A stretch of 64,000 nt of DNA from Flavobacteriaceae bacterium (GCA_028279515.1 JANQNQ010000009.1:505676-569675), one strand, 5' to 3'; positions 8,359 through 16,997 are shown, numbered from the stretch's first letter. The notes: generated by a model not told the origin, from the letters alone. Numbers and translations: made by a program.

Positions 8359-9270
8359 TTGAGTCTTAAAATAAGAAAATATGCTGCCATTGACATCGGA
8401 TCGAACGCGATTCGCTTGTTGGTAGCCAATATTATTGAAGAGAAAGGAAAAGAGCCGCAGTTTAAAAAGAGTTCGTTGGTACGTGTTCCCATTCGATTGG
8501 GAGCCGATTCGTTTACCGTTGGCGAAATCTCAGATACCAATGCCACGCGAATGATTGATGCCATGAAGGCATTCAAGTTGTTGATGAACGTGCATGGTGT
8601 AGAAAAATACATGGCTTGTGCTACATCAGCCATGCGTGAAGCTAACAATGGTCAAGAGGTGGCCGACATCATCAAAAAGAAAACGGGAATTAAGATAGAT
8701 ATCATAGATGGTAAAAAGGAAGCGGCAATTATCGCTTCGACCGATCTACATCAATTGATTGAAAAAGACAAGACCTACCTATATGTAGATGTGGGAGGCG
8801 GAAGCACTGAATTCACTGTTTTTGCAAACGGAAAGCTAGTTACCTCTAAATCCTTTAAGATCGGAACGGTACGATTGTTAGACGGACTCATCTCAGAAAA
8901 TGTTTGGAAAAGTGTTGAAATGTGGATCAGGGAAGCATTGGATCCCTATAAACGGATTGCTCTGATTGGTTCAGGTGGAAACATCAATAAGCTATTTAAA
9001 CTAAGTGGAAGAGAAGTCGGAAAACCACTATCATTCATTTACTTAAACGCCCAATATCAATTCTTGCAGAGTCTAAGTTATGAGCAACGGGTATCAGAAT
9101 TAGGATTGAATCCAGACCGTGCCGATGTGATCATTCCAGCGACGCGAATCTACTTGTCAGCTGCTAAATGGAGTGGTGCCCAAAAGATCTATGTTCCTAA
9201 AATCGGACTTGCCGATGGTATTATCAAGTCTCTGTATTTCGAGAAGGAGAAGAAGAAAAAAAAGAAGTGA
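8359..9270 (+). CDS. ppx: Exopolyphosphatase, Ppx/GppA family
   Basis: Hydrolyses terminal phosphates of polyphosphate (or pppGpp in GppA relatives). ASKHA-fold motifs are clear: AAIDIGSNAIRLLV (phosphate 1), LYVDVGGGSTEF (phosphate 2) and LIGSGGNINKL. The 303-residue form lacks the C-terminal HD-like extension of longer homologues. The start codon must be TTG at 8359, because the nearby ATG at 8381 is in another frame. The C-terminus is a run of Lys (KEKKKKKK). It is last in the ppk1 unit. Confidence 0.93.
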   Translation: MSLKIRKYAAIDIGSNAIRLLVANIIEEKGKEPQFKKSSLVRVPIRLGADSFTVGEISDTNATRMIDAMKAFKLLMNVHGVEKYMACATSAMREANNGQEVADIIKKKTGIKIDIIDGKKEAAIIASTDLHQLIEKDKTYLYVDVGGGSTEFTVFANGKLVTSKSFKIGTVRLLDGLISENVWKSVEMWIREALDPYKRIALIGSGGNINKLFKLSGREVGKPLSFIYLNAQYQFLQSLSYEQRVSELGLNPDRADVIIPATRIYLSAAKWSGAQKIYVPKIGLADGIIKSLYFEKEKKKKKK

Positions 9271-9273
9271 CGA

Positions 9274-9375
9274 ATTCCTGCGGAGGCAGGAATCCACTAT
9301 AAGTTATTAGTGCATTCGTGGCTAAAACTACAGAAATCAGACGATCTAGAAACAGATTCCCGCTTTCGCGAGAAT
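9274..9375. repeat. Extragenic hairpin repeats between ppx and the cupin gene
   Basis: Two short palindromes lie in this gap. The first is ATTCCTGC (9274-9281) / GCAGGAAT (9286-9293). The second is ATTC-C-CGC / GCG-A-GAAT (9356-9375). Both resemble dispersed hairpins seen between flavobacterial genes. Between them, 9312-9328 (CATTCGTGGCTAAAAC) has a relative near 21971-21996. The second hairpin overlaps an upstream ATG of the cupin frame. Confidence 0.6.
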
Positions 9376-9394
9376 GACATATACGACCAAAACC

Positions 9395-9715
9395 ATGTTC
9401 AAAGAAATAAAAGACATTCCGCAGAAAGAATTACTTCCAGGCTTTAGAGGGCGTTTTGCTCATGGAGAAAATCTAACACTTGCTTTTTGGGAGATTGACA
9501 AAGGTTCAGTGCTTCCTGAGCACTCACATTTTCACGAGCAAACATCACAGGTGATCGAAGGGGAATTTGAAATGACCGTTGATGGAAACACCAAAATTCT
9601 ACAACCCGGAATGGTCGTTGTCATTCCGCCAAATGCTGTTCATAGCGGACGTGCATTGACCGATTGTAAGATCACCGATGTATTCTCGCCCGTTCGGGAA
9701 GATTATAAGTTTTAG
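9395..9715 (+). CDS. Small cupin-domain protein
   Basis: A single-domain cupin of about 106 residues. Motif 1 reads PEHSHFHEQTSQVIEGEFE (metal-binding His/His/Glu). Motif 2 reads PPNAVHSG. An in-frame ATG at 9374 exists but lies inside a repeat hairpin, so ATG 9395 (MFKEIKDIP) is preferred. Such proteins are metal-binding and often sugar- or stress-related. The substrate here is unknown. Confidence 0.85.
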   Translation: MFKEIKDIPQKELLPGFRGRFAHGENLTLAFWEIDKGSVLPEHSHFHEQTSQVIEGEFEMTVDGNTKILQPGMVVVIPPNAVHSGRALTDCKITDVFSPVREDYKF

Positions 9716-9765
9716 TAATTGTTTATTCGTTGAGGCGTTTAATCGTTTAGCTGAAAATCAAATTC

Positions 9766-9843
9766 CAATCCTTCGCACTCTTTGCTTCGGATTGCGAAGG
9801 CACATCTCACATCTCATATCTCAATACTAAGAACTAAAACTAC
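9766..9843. repeat. Repeat mosaic between the cupin gene and miaE
   Basis: CAATCC (about 9768) and GGATTG (about 9790) form an outer stem with TTC-containing inner parts, an inverted relative of the hairpins at 14533, 17092 and 21911. It is followed at 9801-9828 by the reverse complement of the string at 17024-17054 and 21877-21901 (AGTATTGAGATATGAGATGT). Confidence 0.6.
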
Positions 9844-10424
9844 CCATGCATAGTCTCCTTAGTGCCGAGGTCTTTCATCAACTTGGCTTCGTATTCTAGA
9901 AGGTCTTGCCATTTTTGGTCAACCACAGCGCGATCTTCACCATATTGTCTGGCAAACGTCAAGAACATCGTATAGTGATTGGCTTCACTAGCCATCAGAT
10001 TTCGATAGAAGGTCGCCAATTCGGGGTCACTGATATTTTCAGACAGTAGTCGAAAGCGTTCACAGCTGCGAGCTTCGATCAACGCTGCATATAGCAATTT
10101 ATGCACCAAATGCGTTGTACGGCTTCCGCCTTTAGGGAAAAACTTCATAAGCTGCACCACATATTCATCCTTGCGTTCACGACCCAAGACCCAACCACGG
10201 GCAACGATATGGTCATGCACCATCTTAAAATGGCTAAACTCTTCCTTTACCAAAGCAGTCATCGCTTGCACCAATTCCGTCTTTTCAGGGAATCCAATGA
10301 TCAGTGAAATGGCTGTACTGGCAGCTTTTTGCTCACAATACGCATGATCAGTGAGGATCTCTTCGATGTTCTTTTCAACGATGTTTACCCAACGTGGGTC
10401 GGTAGGAAGTTTTAAACCTAGCAT
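9840..10424 (-). CDS. miaE: tRNA-(ms2io6A37) hydroxylase, MiaE family
   Basis: Non-haem di-iron monooxygenase that hydroxylates the isopentenyl side chain of modified A37 in tRNA. The ferritin-like metal ligands are spread over four helices: DHAYCEQKA, KEEFSHFKMVHD, ALIEARSCERF and MASEANHYTMF. The protein is about 194 residues. Two starts are close together (10433 and 10424). The inner one (MLGLKLPTDPRW) leaves a longer leader after the promoter at 10444. It is transcribed in the same direction as dnaX but has its own promoter. Confidence 0.92.
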   Translation of the reverse strand: MLGLKLPTDPRWVNIVEKNIEEILTDHAYCEQKAASTAISLIIGFPEKTELVQAMTALVKEEFSHFKMVHDHIVARGWVLGRERKDEYVVQLMKFFPKGGSRTTHLVHKLLYAALIEARSCERFRLLSENISDPELATFYRNLMASEANHYTMFLTFARQYGEDRAVVDQKWQDLLEYEAKLMKDLGTKETMHG

Positions 10425-10443
10425 GTGATACAATTTAATACTG

Positions 10444-10451
10444 CAAAAGTA
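10444..10451 (-). promoter_or_regulatory. -7 element of miaE
   Basis: The minus strand reads TACTTTTG, an exact TAnnTTTG match in the 44-base gap between dnaX and miaE. The predicted start site near 10437 leaves a very short leader. Confidence 0.55.
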
Positions 10452-10468
10452 AGGGAAATACCGAATTT

Positions 10469-12223
10469 TTACACGTCCAGATCAAAATCCTGACGTAGCT
10501 TATCGATTAGCGGATTCTTCTCGCGTAGTTTTTCGTATTTCTCGATAGGAGTAAAGGCATATTTTTTCTGAATAGCTTCATTCACCTCAATAACCAGCGA
10601 AGTGTCATAGTTGTTTAGCTTTTTCCGCAGGTACTCCATCAACGGATACTGGGCACGCTCCAGCTCTACTTTCATGGTGTCGTTAGGTAAAGTGACCACA
10701 ATCTGTGTTTTGTCCCGTAACTTCGGAACATCGACCCCTAAGATCGATGCCATGATCTTTTCACCTTTTTTAGAGATCTTAGCCGTGTATTTTTCCCAAA
10801 CCGCTTGCATCTGCTCTTCGGTAAAATCATCGGTGGGCATTACCTCGTGCTTTACTTCGCGTTCTTCAAGTTTTCGTTGGTGTTCTTGTTTGGCCTTGAT
10901 GCTAGAGAGTGATAGACCCGAGACCCGTTGCCCGGCCACCTTAATGTCGATCTTTGGTTTTACAACTTCCTGCTTTACTTCGGGTTGGACCACGGTAGCT
11001 GTTACAGTTGCAACAGGTTCTTGAGCGGTTTCTTTTTCCTGCGGAAGGGTTTCAGGTTCAGTGGGAGTTGGTGTTTCTTTTTTAGCTTCCAGTTGCTGTT
11101 TGACCTCTGGGTCAACTTTGTAGAATGACGGAGGAATTATGAAACGTTGGCTATTTTTTTTTTCTCCATCAAAAGTGATAGAGGCAAGCTGCATAAGACA
11201 TAGTTCGACCAACAGACGTTGGTTTTTACTGCTCTTGTATTTGAGGTCGCATTCGTTGGCGAGCTCTATTCCCTTTAACAGAAATTGAAGTGGCGCTTTC
11301 TGCGATTGTTCGAGATATTTGGCCTTGGTCTGTTCGCCGACTTCCAGCAATTGGATGGTCGATTGGTTTTTGCAAACCATGAGATCTCTAAAGTGACTGG
11401 CCAGTCCGGCAACGAAATGATGTCCGTCAAACCCTTTGGCAAGCGTTTCGTTGAAGTTCACTAACAATTGCGGAATGTCATTACTCAAGATGAGGTCAGT
11501 TGCCGTAAAATACGTCTCGTAATCTAAAACATTGAGGTTTTCGGTGACTGCTTGACGTGTAAGGTTCTTTCCTGAAAAACTCACCACACGGTCAAAGATT
11601 GAAAGTGCATCACGCATAGCGCCATCGGCCTTTTGTGCGATGATGTGCAAAGCGTCGTCTTCGGCTTGTACGCCTTGACTCTCGGCGATGTACTTTAGAT
11701 ATTCTTTGGCATCTTTTACGGTGATACGCTTAAAATCAAAGATCTGACAACGCGAAAGAATCGTCGGGATGATCTTGTGCTTCTCGGTCGTAGCTAAGAT
11801 AAAGATGGCATGCTTTGGTGGCTCTTCAAGTGTTTTCAGAAAGGCATTAAAAGCTGCCTGCGACAACATGTGTACCTCGTCAATGATATACACTTTATAC
11901 TTTCCGACTTGAGGAGGAATCCGTACCTGGTCAATAAGATTTCGAATATCATCGACTGAGTTGTTCGAAGCAGCATCCAATTCAAAGATGTTGAAAGCAA
12001 AATCTTCATCTTCGTGCTCGGTACCATCTTGGTTGATCATCTTTGCCAAGATACGTGCACAGGTGGTCTTCCCAACACCACGCGGACCGCAAAACAGCAA
12101 GGCTTGCGCCAAATGGTTGTTTTCTATGGCATTGAGTAGTGTATTGGTAATGGCCTGTTGCCCCACAACATCCTTAAAGGTCTGCGGGCGATACTTACGG
12201 GCCGATACTACAAAATGTTCCAT
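10469..12223 (-). CDS. dnaX: DNA polymerase III subunit gamma/tau
   Basis: Clamp-loader ATPase of the replicative polymerase. Walker A GPRGVGKTTCARIL (near residue 45), Walker B YIIDEVHML, and sensor motifs LATTEKHKIIPTILSRCQIF are present. A Pro/Glu/Lys-rich linker leads to a C-terminal tau-like region. The four-cysteine zinc module found between Walker A and B in E. coli DnaX is missing: an acidic stretch (NQDGTEHEDEDFAF) takes its place. This is how I recall Bacteroidota homologues. ATG at 12223 is used; a TTG one codon upstream is ignored. About 584 residues. Confidence 0.96.
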   Translation of the reverse strand: MEHFVVSARKYRPQTFKDVVGQQAITNTLLNAIENNHLAQALLFCGPRGVGKTTCARILAKMINQDGTEHEDEDFAFNIFELDAASNNSVDDIRNLIDQVRIPPQVGKYKVYIIDEVHMLSQAAFNAFLKTLEEPPKHAIFILATTEKHKIIPTILSRCQIFDFKRITVKDAKEYLKYIAESQGVQAEDDALHIIAQKADGAMRDALSIFDRVVSFSGKNLTRQAVTENLNVLDYETYFTATDLILSNDIPQLLVNFNETLAKGFDGHHFVAGLASHFRDLMVCKNQSTIQLLEVGEQTKAKYLEQSQKAPLQFLLKGIELANECDLKYKSSKNQRLLVELCLMQLASITFDGEKKNSQRFIIPPSFYKVDPEVKQQLEAKKETPTPTEPETLPQEKETAQEPVATVTATVVQPEVKQEVVKPKIDIKVAGQRVSGLSLSSIKAKQEHQRKLEEREVKHEVMPTDDFTEEQMQAVWEKYTAKISKKGEKIMASILGVDVPKLRDKTQIVVTLPNDTMKVELERAQYPLMEYLRKKLNNYDTSLVIEVNEAIQKKYAFTPIEKYEKLREKNPLIDKLRQDFDLDV

Positions 12224-12249
12224 CAAAACGGGGATTTCCTGTGTAGAGA

Positions 12250-12257
12250 CAAAGTTA
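12250..12257 (-). promoter_or_regulatory. -7 element of dnaX
   Basis: The minus strand reads TAACTTTG, an exact TAnnTTTG match 27 bases before the dnaX ATG. No -33 TTG is evident. Confidence 0.5.
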
Positions 12258-12317
12258 AAAATTGCATTCAGAAATTGGAATCGTATCCTCAGAATTTCAG
12301 AGGAGTTATTAACACAA

Positions 12318-12414
12318 GTTGTTAGTTCTTGGTTCTTAGTTTTTGATAGTTCTTAATGTAGGCACTTGTTGTTTCATCATCAACTAACAGCGACGAACTA
12401 AGAACTAACAACTA
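12318..12414. repeat. Inverted repeat upstream of rnpB
   Basis: AGTTGTTAGTTCTT (12318-12331) is exactly repeated in inverse orientation at 12401-12414. The intervening 69 bases hold no gene. The arms belong to the TTAGTTGTTAGT-like word family also seen at 14436 and 42485. Confidence 0.6.
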
Positions 12415-12421
12415 AATTAAC

Positions 12422-12429
12422 TATTTTTG
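12422..12429 (+). promoter_or_regulatory. -7 element of rnpB
   Basis: TATTTTTG matches TAnnTTTG and ends six bases before the RNase P RNA, exactly where its start would be expected. Confidence 0.6.
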
Positions 12430-12434
12430 CGCCC

Positions 12435-12721
12435 AAGCAGGTCTCCTTATCGCTCTTGTTTACAAGGGAGGAAAGTCCGGACACCATAGTGTAGCGTAGC
12501 GGGTAACGCCCGTCCGTCGAAAGGCGAGGACCAGTGCAGCAGAAAGAATGTACAGGTAAGGCTGTAGTGAAATCAGGTAAACTCTACGCGGTGCAACGCC
12601 ATGTAAACCCACGTTCGAGAGCGGCACGTTCGATGTGGGAGGGTAGGCGGTTTGAGATGTCAGGTAACTGGCATCCTAGATAAATGATAAGGCACGACAG
12701 AATCCGGCTTATGACCTGCTT
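12435..12721 (+). ncRNA. rnpB: RNase P RNA, bacterial type A
   Basis: Catalytic RNA that removes 5' leaders from pre-tRNA. The P1 helix is AAGCAGGTC (12435-12443) with GACCTGCTT (12713-12721). Universally conserved segments are present: GAGGAAAGTCCGGACACC near 12468-12485 in the 5' half and AGAATCCGGCTTATGACC near 12699-12716 in the 3' half. A T-rich tract after 12721 probably terminates transcription. About 287 nt is slightly short for the class. Confidence 0.95.
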
Positions 12722-12735
12722 CTTTTTTCTTTTCC

Positions 12736-12743
12736 TATTTTTG
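12736..12743 (+). promoter_or_regulatory. -7 element of the TPR-HTH regulator
   Basis: TATTTTTG matches TAnnTTTG and lies 19 bases before the start codon at 12763, just after rnpB. Confidence 0.5.
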
Positions 12744-12762
12744 TCGAAACCCTAATACCCGG

Positions 12763-14433
12763 ATGAAGCTCCCTTTCTTTATTGCTCTCTTCTTTTCACT
12801 GTATTCTTTTTCACAAGAAGTGGATACTACTTCAATACGCCTTCAAAAGGAGGTGGATGAGGCAGTTTCTAACATCGATAGGGTGAATGCCATGCTCGCC
12901 CTTGGCGAATACGAGTTAGACCACAATTTTAGTAAAGCCGAGGCGATTATTACCGATGCCTATCAATTTGTAAAAGAAAACCGTGAAGAACTGGGGGCGC
13001 AAAAAGAAGGGTTGGTGCTTGTCGAATTAGGTGTTCTCAATCGACGAAAGGCGAATTATACAAAAGCATTGGCCTACTATTTAGAAGCCCTTGAAATATT
13101 TAAAAATGAAAAAGACACTGCAAACAGCGCTGATGTTTACCATAACATCGGAATGATCCACAAGTTTCAAAAAGATTATCCTAGGTCAGATTCTTATTTC
13201 AATATTGCTGTTGAGACCAATGAAGCCATCGATAATGACATAGGAACCGGCCAGGCTTATATGATGATCGGTAGCAACCACCGTGTGCGTAAGCAACCAG
13301 ACTCTGCAGAAATATACTTTGAGAAGGCCAAGGGACTTTTCATTGCTGCAGGTAGTGAAGAGAATGTTCGTAGAGTAGAGAGTTTTCTAACGAGATTCTA
13401 TATTTCTATGGATCGATTTGACGAAGCTTCTGCGTTAAATCAAAAGAGCATTTCTTATTCCAAAAAATACAACAAAAGATTAGAGTTGATTAACAACTAT
13501 TATATCGCCTCTCACTTATATGCAGAAAAGAAAGAATATAGAACGGCAGGGCGTTATGTCGATTCGGGTTTGCGCATGGCTAGAAAGGAGGGGCTTAAAA
13601 TCAAAATTGCCGAAGGCTATCACAAAAAAAGTCGATTGTGGTATTTGCTAAAGCGCTATAAAAATGCGTATCTCACGCATCGGAGTTATAAAAAGTACAC
13701 TGATTCTCTTTATGACATCGAAAATGTAAAGAGGGTACAGGAGTTAGAACTGAATTTTAAATTTGCCCAAGAACAGTTGGCCGATAGCCTTAAATTTGCT
13801 CAAGAAAAAAAGCAAGTGGCTTTATTGGCCGAAGCCGAATCCTCGAAAAAACAACTTTACCTTGTGCTATTTGTTTCGGTCTTGATCGCAGCGGCCATCA
13901 TCACTTCATTGTTGAGAAAAAACTACAAGAACAGGTCGCAATTATTGGCGATGAGTTTGTCGCAGGAAAAGACAGAAAAAGCGTTACTGGATCAAAAAAT
14001 TGAAGCCAATGAAGAAGAGATCAAACGTCTAATTGCCGATAATAGCATGCGTTTGGCCTTTAAAGAAGAATTGCTCCAGCGATTAAAGAAAGAGATCAAA
14101 GAAAAAGATGCCAAAGACTTAAAGTCTTCATTGGCATCACTATCTACCGAGTTGCAATCGCAGATCCAAACCGAAGGCAAACTTTCATGGTTGCAAGACA
14201 AATTAGACGATGTCAATAAGGGGTTCGATGCAAAGCTTCGTGAACAATTTCCTGCACTGAGCAAAACAGAACGCGAAATTTGCGCCTTACTTCGTCTAAA
14301 CCTTTCGATCAAAGAGATCATGACCATACGCAACATGTCACAAGATGCGGTGAAATCCTCGCGCTACCGTATCCGAAAGAAGTTGGGCCTCACTGCCAAG
14401 GAAGAACTGGAGCAGTTTATTCAGGGATTGTAA
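12763..14433 (+). CDS. Membrane-anchored TPR regulator with LuxR-like HTH
   Basis: 556 residues in four parts: a signal peptide (FIALFFSLYSFSQ), TPR-like helical repeats to about residue 330, one membrane segment near 365-385 (LYLVLFVSVLIAAAIITSLL), then a cytoplasmic coiled coil. The end is a helix-turn-helix (LSKTEREICALLRLNLSIKE ... SSRYRIRKKLGL) like that of LuxR-type regulators. The layout suggests sensing in the periplasm and DNA binding in the cytoplasm. Targets are unknown; the two LRR genes directly downstream are candidates by position only. Confidence 0.85.
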   Translation: MKLPFFIALFFSLYSFSQEVDTTSIRLQKEVDEAVSNIDRVNAMLALGEYELDHNFSKAEAIITDAYQFVKENREELGAQKEGLVLVELGVLNRRKANYTKALAYYLEALEIFKNEKDTANSADVYHNIGMIHKFQKDYPRSDSYFNIAVETNEAIDNDIGTGQAYMMIGSNHRVRKQPDSAEIYFEKAKGLFIAAGSEENVRRVESFLTRFYISMDRFDEASALNQKSISYSKKYNKRLELINNYYIASHLYAEKKEYRTAGRYVDSGLRMARKEGLKIKIAEGYHKKSRLWYLLKRYKNAYLTHRSYKKYTDSLYDIENVKRVQELELNFKFAQEQLADSLKFAQEKKQVALLAEAESSKKQLYLVLFVSVLIAAAIITSLLRKNYKNRSQLLAMSLSQEKTEKALLDQKIEANEEEIKRLIADNSMRLAFKEELLQRLKKEIKEKDAKDLKSSLASLSTELQSQIQTEGKLSWLQDKLDDVNKGFDAKLREQFPALSKTEREICALLRLNLSIKEIMTIRNMSQDAVKSSRYRIRKKLGLTAKEELEQFIQGL

Positions 14434-14435
14434 AT

Positions 14436-14513
14436 TAGTCGTTAGTCGTTAGTCGTTAGTCGTTAGTCGTTAGTCGTTAGTTTTGGAGTTTGGAGTTTGG
14501 AGTTTGGAATTTG
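14436..14513. repeat. Heptamer tandem repeats (TTAGTCG and TTTGGAG)
   Basis: About six copies of TTAGTCG (14436-14477) are followed by about four copies of TTTGGAG (near 14482-14513). They lie between the regulator stop and the first LRR gene. Both units are 7 bp, a length shared with the CACTATT array at 42602. Confidence 0.85.
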
Positions 14514-14532
14514 TGATTTCAAACTAGTCTAT

Positions 14533-14577
14533 ACAATCCGAAGCTCGAAGAGCGAAGGATTGCCACTTTTTGTCACC
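14533..14577. repeat. Nested GAA hairpin and the 29-bp block shared with LRR gene 2
   Basis: Outer stem CAATCC/GGATTG and inner stem GCTC/GAGC are separated by GAA triplets, with GAA as the loop. The segment 14549-14577 is identical over 29 bases to 17106-17134 upstream of the second LRR gene. The repeat copy near 21911 lacks the second half of this block. Confidence 0.75.
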
Positions 14578-14608
14578 GCCAAAATTTCATGCTTTGAAGC
14601 GTAGTTTC

Positions 14609-14616
14609 TATTCTTG
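14609..14616 (+). promoter_or_regulatory. Variant -7 element of LRR gene 1
   Basis: TATTCTTG differs from TAnnTTTG at one base and has the same variation as TACTCTTG before LRR gene 2. It lies 31 bases before the ATG. The shared sequence ATCCCTTCA precedes both ATGs. Confidence 0.4.
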
Positions 14617-14646
14617 CGTTGCTATTAACCCTTATATCCCTTCAGC

Positions 14647-16917
14647 ATGAAAAAAATACTACTCTTTGCGACATTGTTCTTCACTGTGCAGATCTTTGCA
14701 CAGATCATAACGATAATTCCCGATCCAAACTTTGAACAAGCCCTAATCGACCGCGGACATGATACAAGTCTTAATGGCTGGGTGCTCACGGGATCCATTA
14801 CCGGAATTACAACCTTAGATGTTTCCTTTGAAAATATTAGCAATTTAACGGGTATTCAAAACTTTGTGAGTTTACAAACCTTGTATGCCAACCATAATGA
14901 TTTGACCTCTGTAAACATTTCTAACCTAGGCAACCTGCAATGGGTACGTTTTGATCATAATCAGTTGACGTCGATCACCTTGGGAAATCATCCTAGTTTA
15001 CATCAGTTGGAGCTTCATGAAAACGACCTGGCCTCAATAGATCTGTCGGGTTTGCCTGCTTTAGAAACGGTTTATCTCAGAGCCAATAATTTATCTTCAA
15101 TTAATACATCTAACAACTCTTTGTTAGAAACGATTAGTGCTTCTGAGAACAATATGGCACTAACTTCCTTAGATTTCAGTAACAACCCAAACTTGCAATA
15201 TCTATTCTGCACCGAAAACAATGTTTCTGATTTGGGGATTGATACCAATACTGCTTTGAAACAGCTTTATTGCAACAACAATCCGCTAGGGACCTTGGAC
15301 TTAAGACATGCTCCCATGTTAGAAACATTAAATTGTGCAAATACCCAATTAACATATCTTAATGTTAAGAACGGCAGCAATACTTTGATGGACCAGAGTT
15401 TTGACTTTACAGCTACTGGTAATCCTAATTTGAGCTGTATACAAGTTGACAATGCCATATATTCGACGGCAACTTGGGCCCTTGTAGACAATACCGTTTC
15501 GTTTGGGGAGCATTGCTATGATACCTACGTGCCTGATGATAACTTTGAACAGCGGCTTATCGATCTTGGTTATGATACGACCCTGAACGATTACCTAGAA
15601 GATGGGGTGGCAGAGACCATAACGAGCCTCAATGTTTCCAATCAGGGCATCTCTGATATGACAGGTCTTCAAGACATGATAAACCTAACCTCTTTGGGGT
15701 GTTTTGGTAATGGGTTAAATTCGATAGATCTCTCTGGAAATACAAAGTTACAATCCCTTAATGCCTTCGGAAACAACTTTTCCAGCATTGACTTTAGTGC
15801 AAACACCCAGTTGATTTCTTTTAATATAGGCGGAAGCAACATCACTTCACTCGATTTAAGCAATAATTTACTGCTAGAAGATGTACGTTGCCAGAACAAT
15901 GATATTACTGGTACATTAGACCTGAGCATGCTTTCTAATTTGAGAGTACTTTTTACTGGGACGAATAATCTCACCTATCTGAATGTTAAAAACGGAAACA
16001 ACACGAACATGACGACCTTCAGTGCTGGTTCAAATCCCAACCTTCTTTGCGTAGAAGTCGATGATGAAGTGTATTCGACGGCAAATTGGACGAATGTTGG
16101 TAGCCAAACGTCCTTTAACGAAAACGGATGTGAGGCGCGTTTAGCACCGAAGGCCTTTTTGCAAGGTGCTATGATAAACCCTAACACCGGAGAAGAAGGG
16201 TTAATGCGTGACGATCTAAGAGTAGCCGATCTGATTCCGACAATGAGCCCTTATAGTGACGGTGCTATCTGTGACCCTACTTTGTTTGTAACCACAGGAA
16301 ATAATGCCATCGTTGACTGGGTATTCCTTGAGCTTAGGGATGCAAACGACAATACCCTAATAATTGACGGACAGTCAGCTTTGTTGCAACGAGATGGTGA
16401 CTTGGTTGATACCGATGGTAATGCGATTCTTCGATTTTACACAGGAGTCGATGATTATTTTATAGTAATCAAACATCGAAATCATCTTCCCATTATGACA
16501 GCTAACACAAGTCCTTTGACGGATGTGATAACAACGGCAATCAATTTCTCTTTGGCAAGTAATGAAATTACGCACGGAAGTAATGCACAAACCACTTTTG
16601 GTGTACCATCAGGTGCCTTGGCCATGTGGGCTGGTGATGTGAATGATGACGGCGAGATCGTCTTCTTAAATACGGGAGCAGAATCTGTCAATATCAAGCA
16701 AACCGTATTGGACGTATCAACCGCCGAGAGTCCGTTTGGAGCCTCTGTATTCTATAAACCTTCAGGGTATTATGTAGATGATGTTAATATGGATGGTGAA
16801 GTAGTTTTTTTAAATGCTGGTAACGAACTGTTATACATCAAAGACAACATTTTGGCGCATCCAGAGAATCAAATATTCAACTCGGTATTCTATAAGATCG
16901 CACAACAATTACCATAA
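14647..16917 (+). CDS. Secreted leucine-rich-repeat protein 1
   Basis: 756 residues: a signal peptide (LLFATLFFTVQIFAQ), then two LRR blocks, each opening with a PDxNFEQ.LID motif (near residues 24 and 293) and built from NNxLTSLDLS-type repeats. A C-terminal module of about 260 residues starts near 498 (FLQGAMINPNTGEEGLMRDD ... HRNHL). It ends in two acidic loops (GDVNDDGEI and DDVNMDGEV, each followed by VFLN) that look like EF-hand/dockerin calcium sites. The module resembles the C-terminal region of flavobacterial surface adhesins. Location at the cell surface is inferred; the ligand is unknown. Confidence 0.88.
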   Translation: MKKILLFATLFFTVQIFAQIITIIPDPNFEQALIDRGHDTSLNGWVLTGSITGITTLDVSFENISNLTGIQNFVSLQTLYANHNDLTSVNISNLGNLQWVRFDHNQLTSITLGNHPSLHQLELHENDLASIDLSGLPALETVYLRANNLSSINTSNNSLLETISASENNMALTSLDFSNNPNLQYLFCTENNVSDLGIDTNTALKQLYCNNNPLGTLDLRHAPMLETLNCANTQLTYLNVKNGSNTLMDQSFDFTATGNPNLSCIQVDNAIYSTATWALVDNTVSFGEHCYDTYVPDDNFEQRLIDLGYDTTLNDYLEDGVAETITSLNVSNQGISDMTGLQDMINLTSLGCFGNGLNSIDLSGNTKLQSLNAFGNNFSSIDFSANTQLISFNIGGSNITSLDLSNNLLLEDVRCQNNDITGTLDLSMLSNLRVLFTGTNNLTYLNVKNGNNTNMTTFSAGSNPNLLCVEVDDEVYSTANWTNVGSQTSFNENGCEARLAPKAFLQGAMINPNTGEEGLMRDDLRVADLIPTMSPYSDGAICDPTLFVTTGNNAIVDWVFLELRDANDNTLIIDGQSALLQRDGDLVDTDGNAILRFYTGVDDYFIVIKHRNHLPIMTANTSPLTDVITTAINFSLASNEITHGSNAQTTFGVPSGALAMWAGDVNDDGEIVFLNTGAESVNIKQTVLDVSTAESPFGASVFYKPSGYYVDDVNMDGEVVFLNAGNELLYIKDNILAHPENQIFNSVFYKIAQQLP

Positions 16918-16926
16918 CAAACAGTT

Positions 16927-16953
16927 ACGTTATCGATTGAAGGGTGATAACGT
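16927..16953 (+). promoter_or_regulatory. 3' UTR hairpin shared by the two LRR genes
   Basis: ACGTTATC (16927-16934) pairs with GATAACGT (16946-16953) around an 11-nt loop GATTGAAGGGT. The same loop and stem, with one A-U changed to G-U, occur after LRR gene 2 at 20795-20821. It lies just before a separate terminator hairpin. Confidence 0.55.
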
Positions 16954-16957
16954 TAAC

Positions 16958-16995
16958 AAAGGCCTCAGTGTATTGCATTGGGGCTTTTCTTTTTT
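16958..16995 (+). terminator. Intrinsic terminator of LRR gene 1
   Basis: A stem of up to 13 pairs (16958-16970 with 16976-16988, including three G-U pairs) with loop TATTG, followed by a T-rich tract. Confidence 0.85.
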
Positions 16996-16997
16996 AG

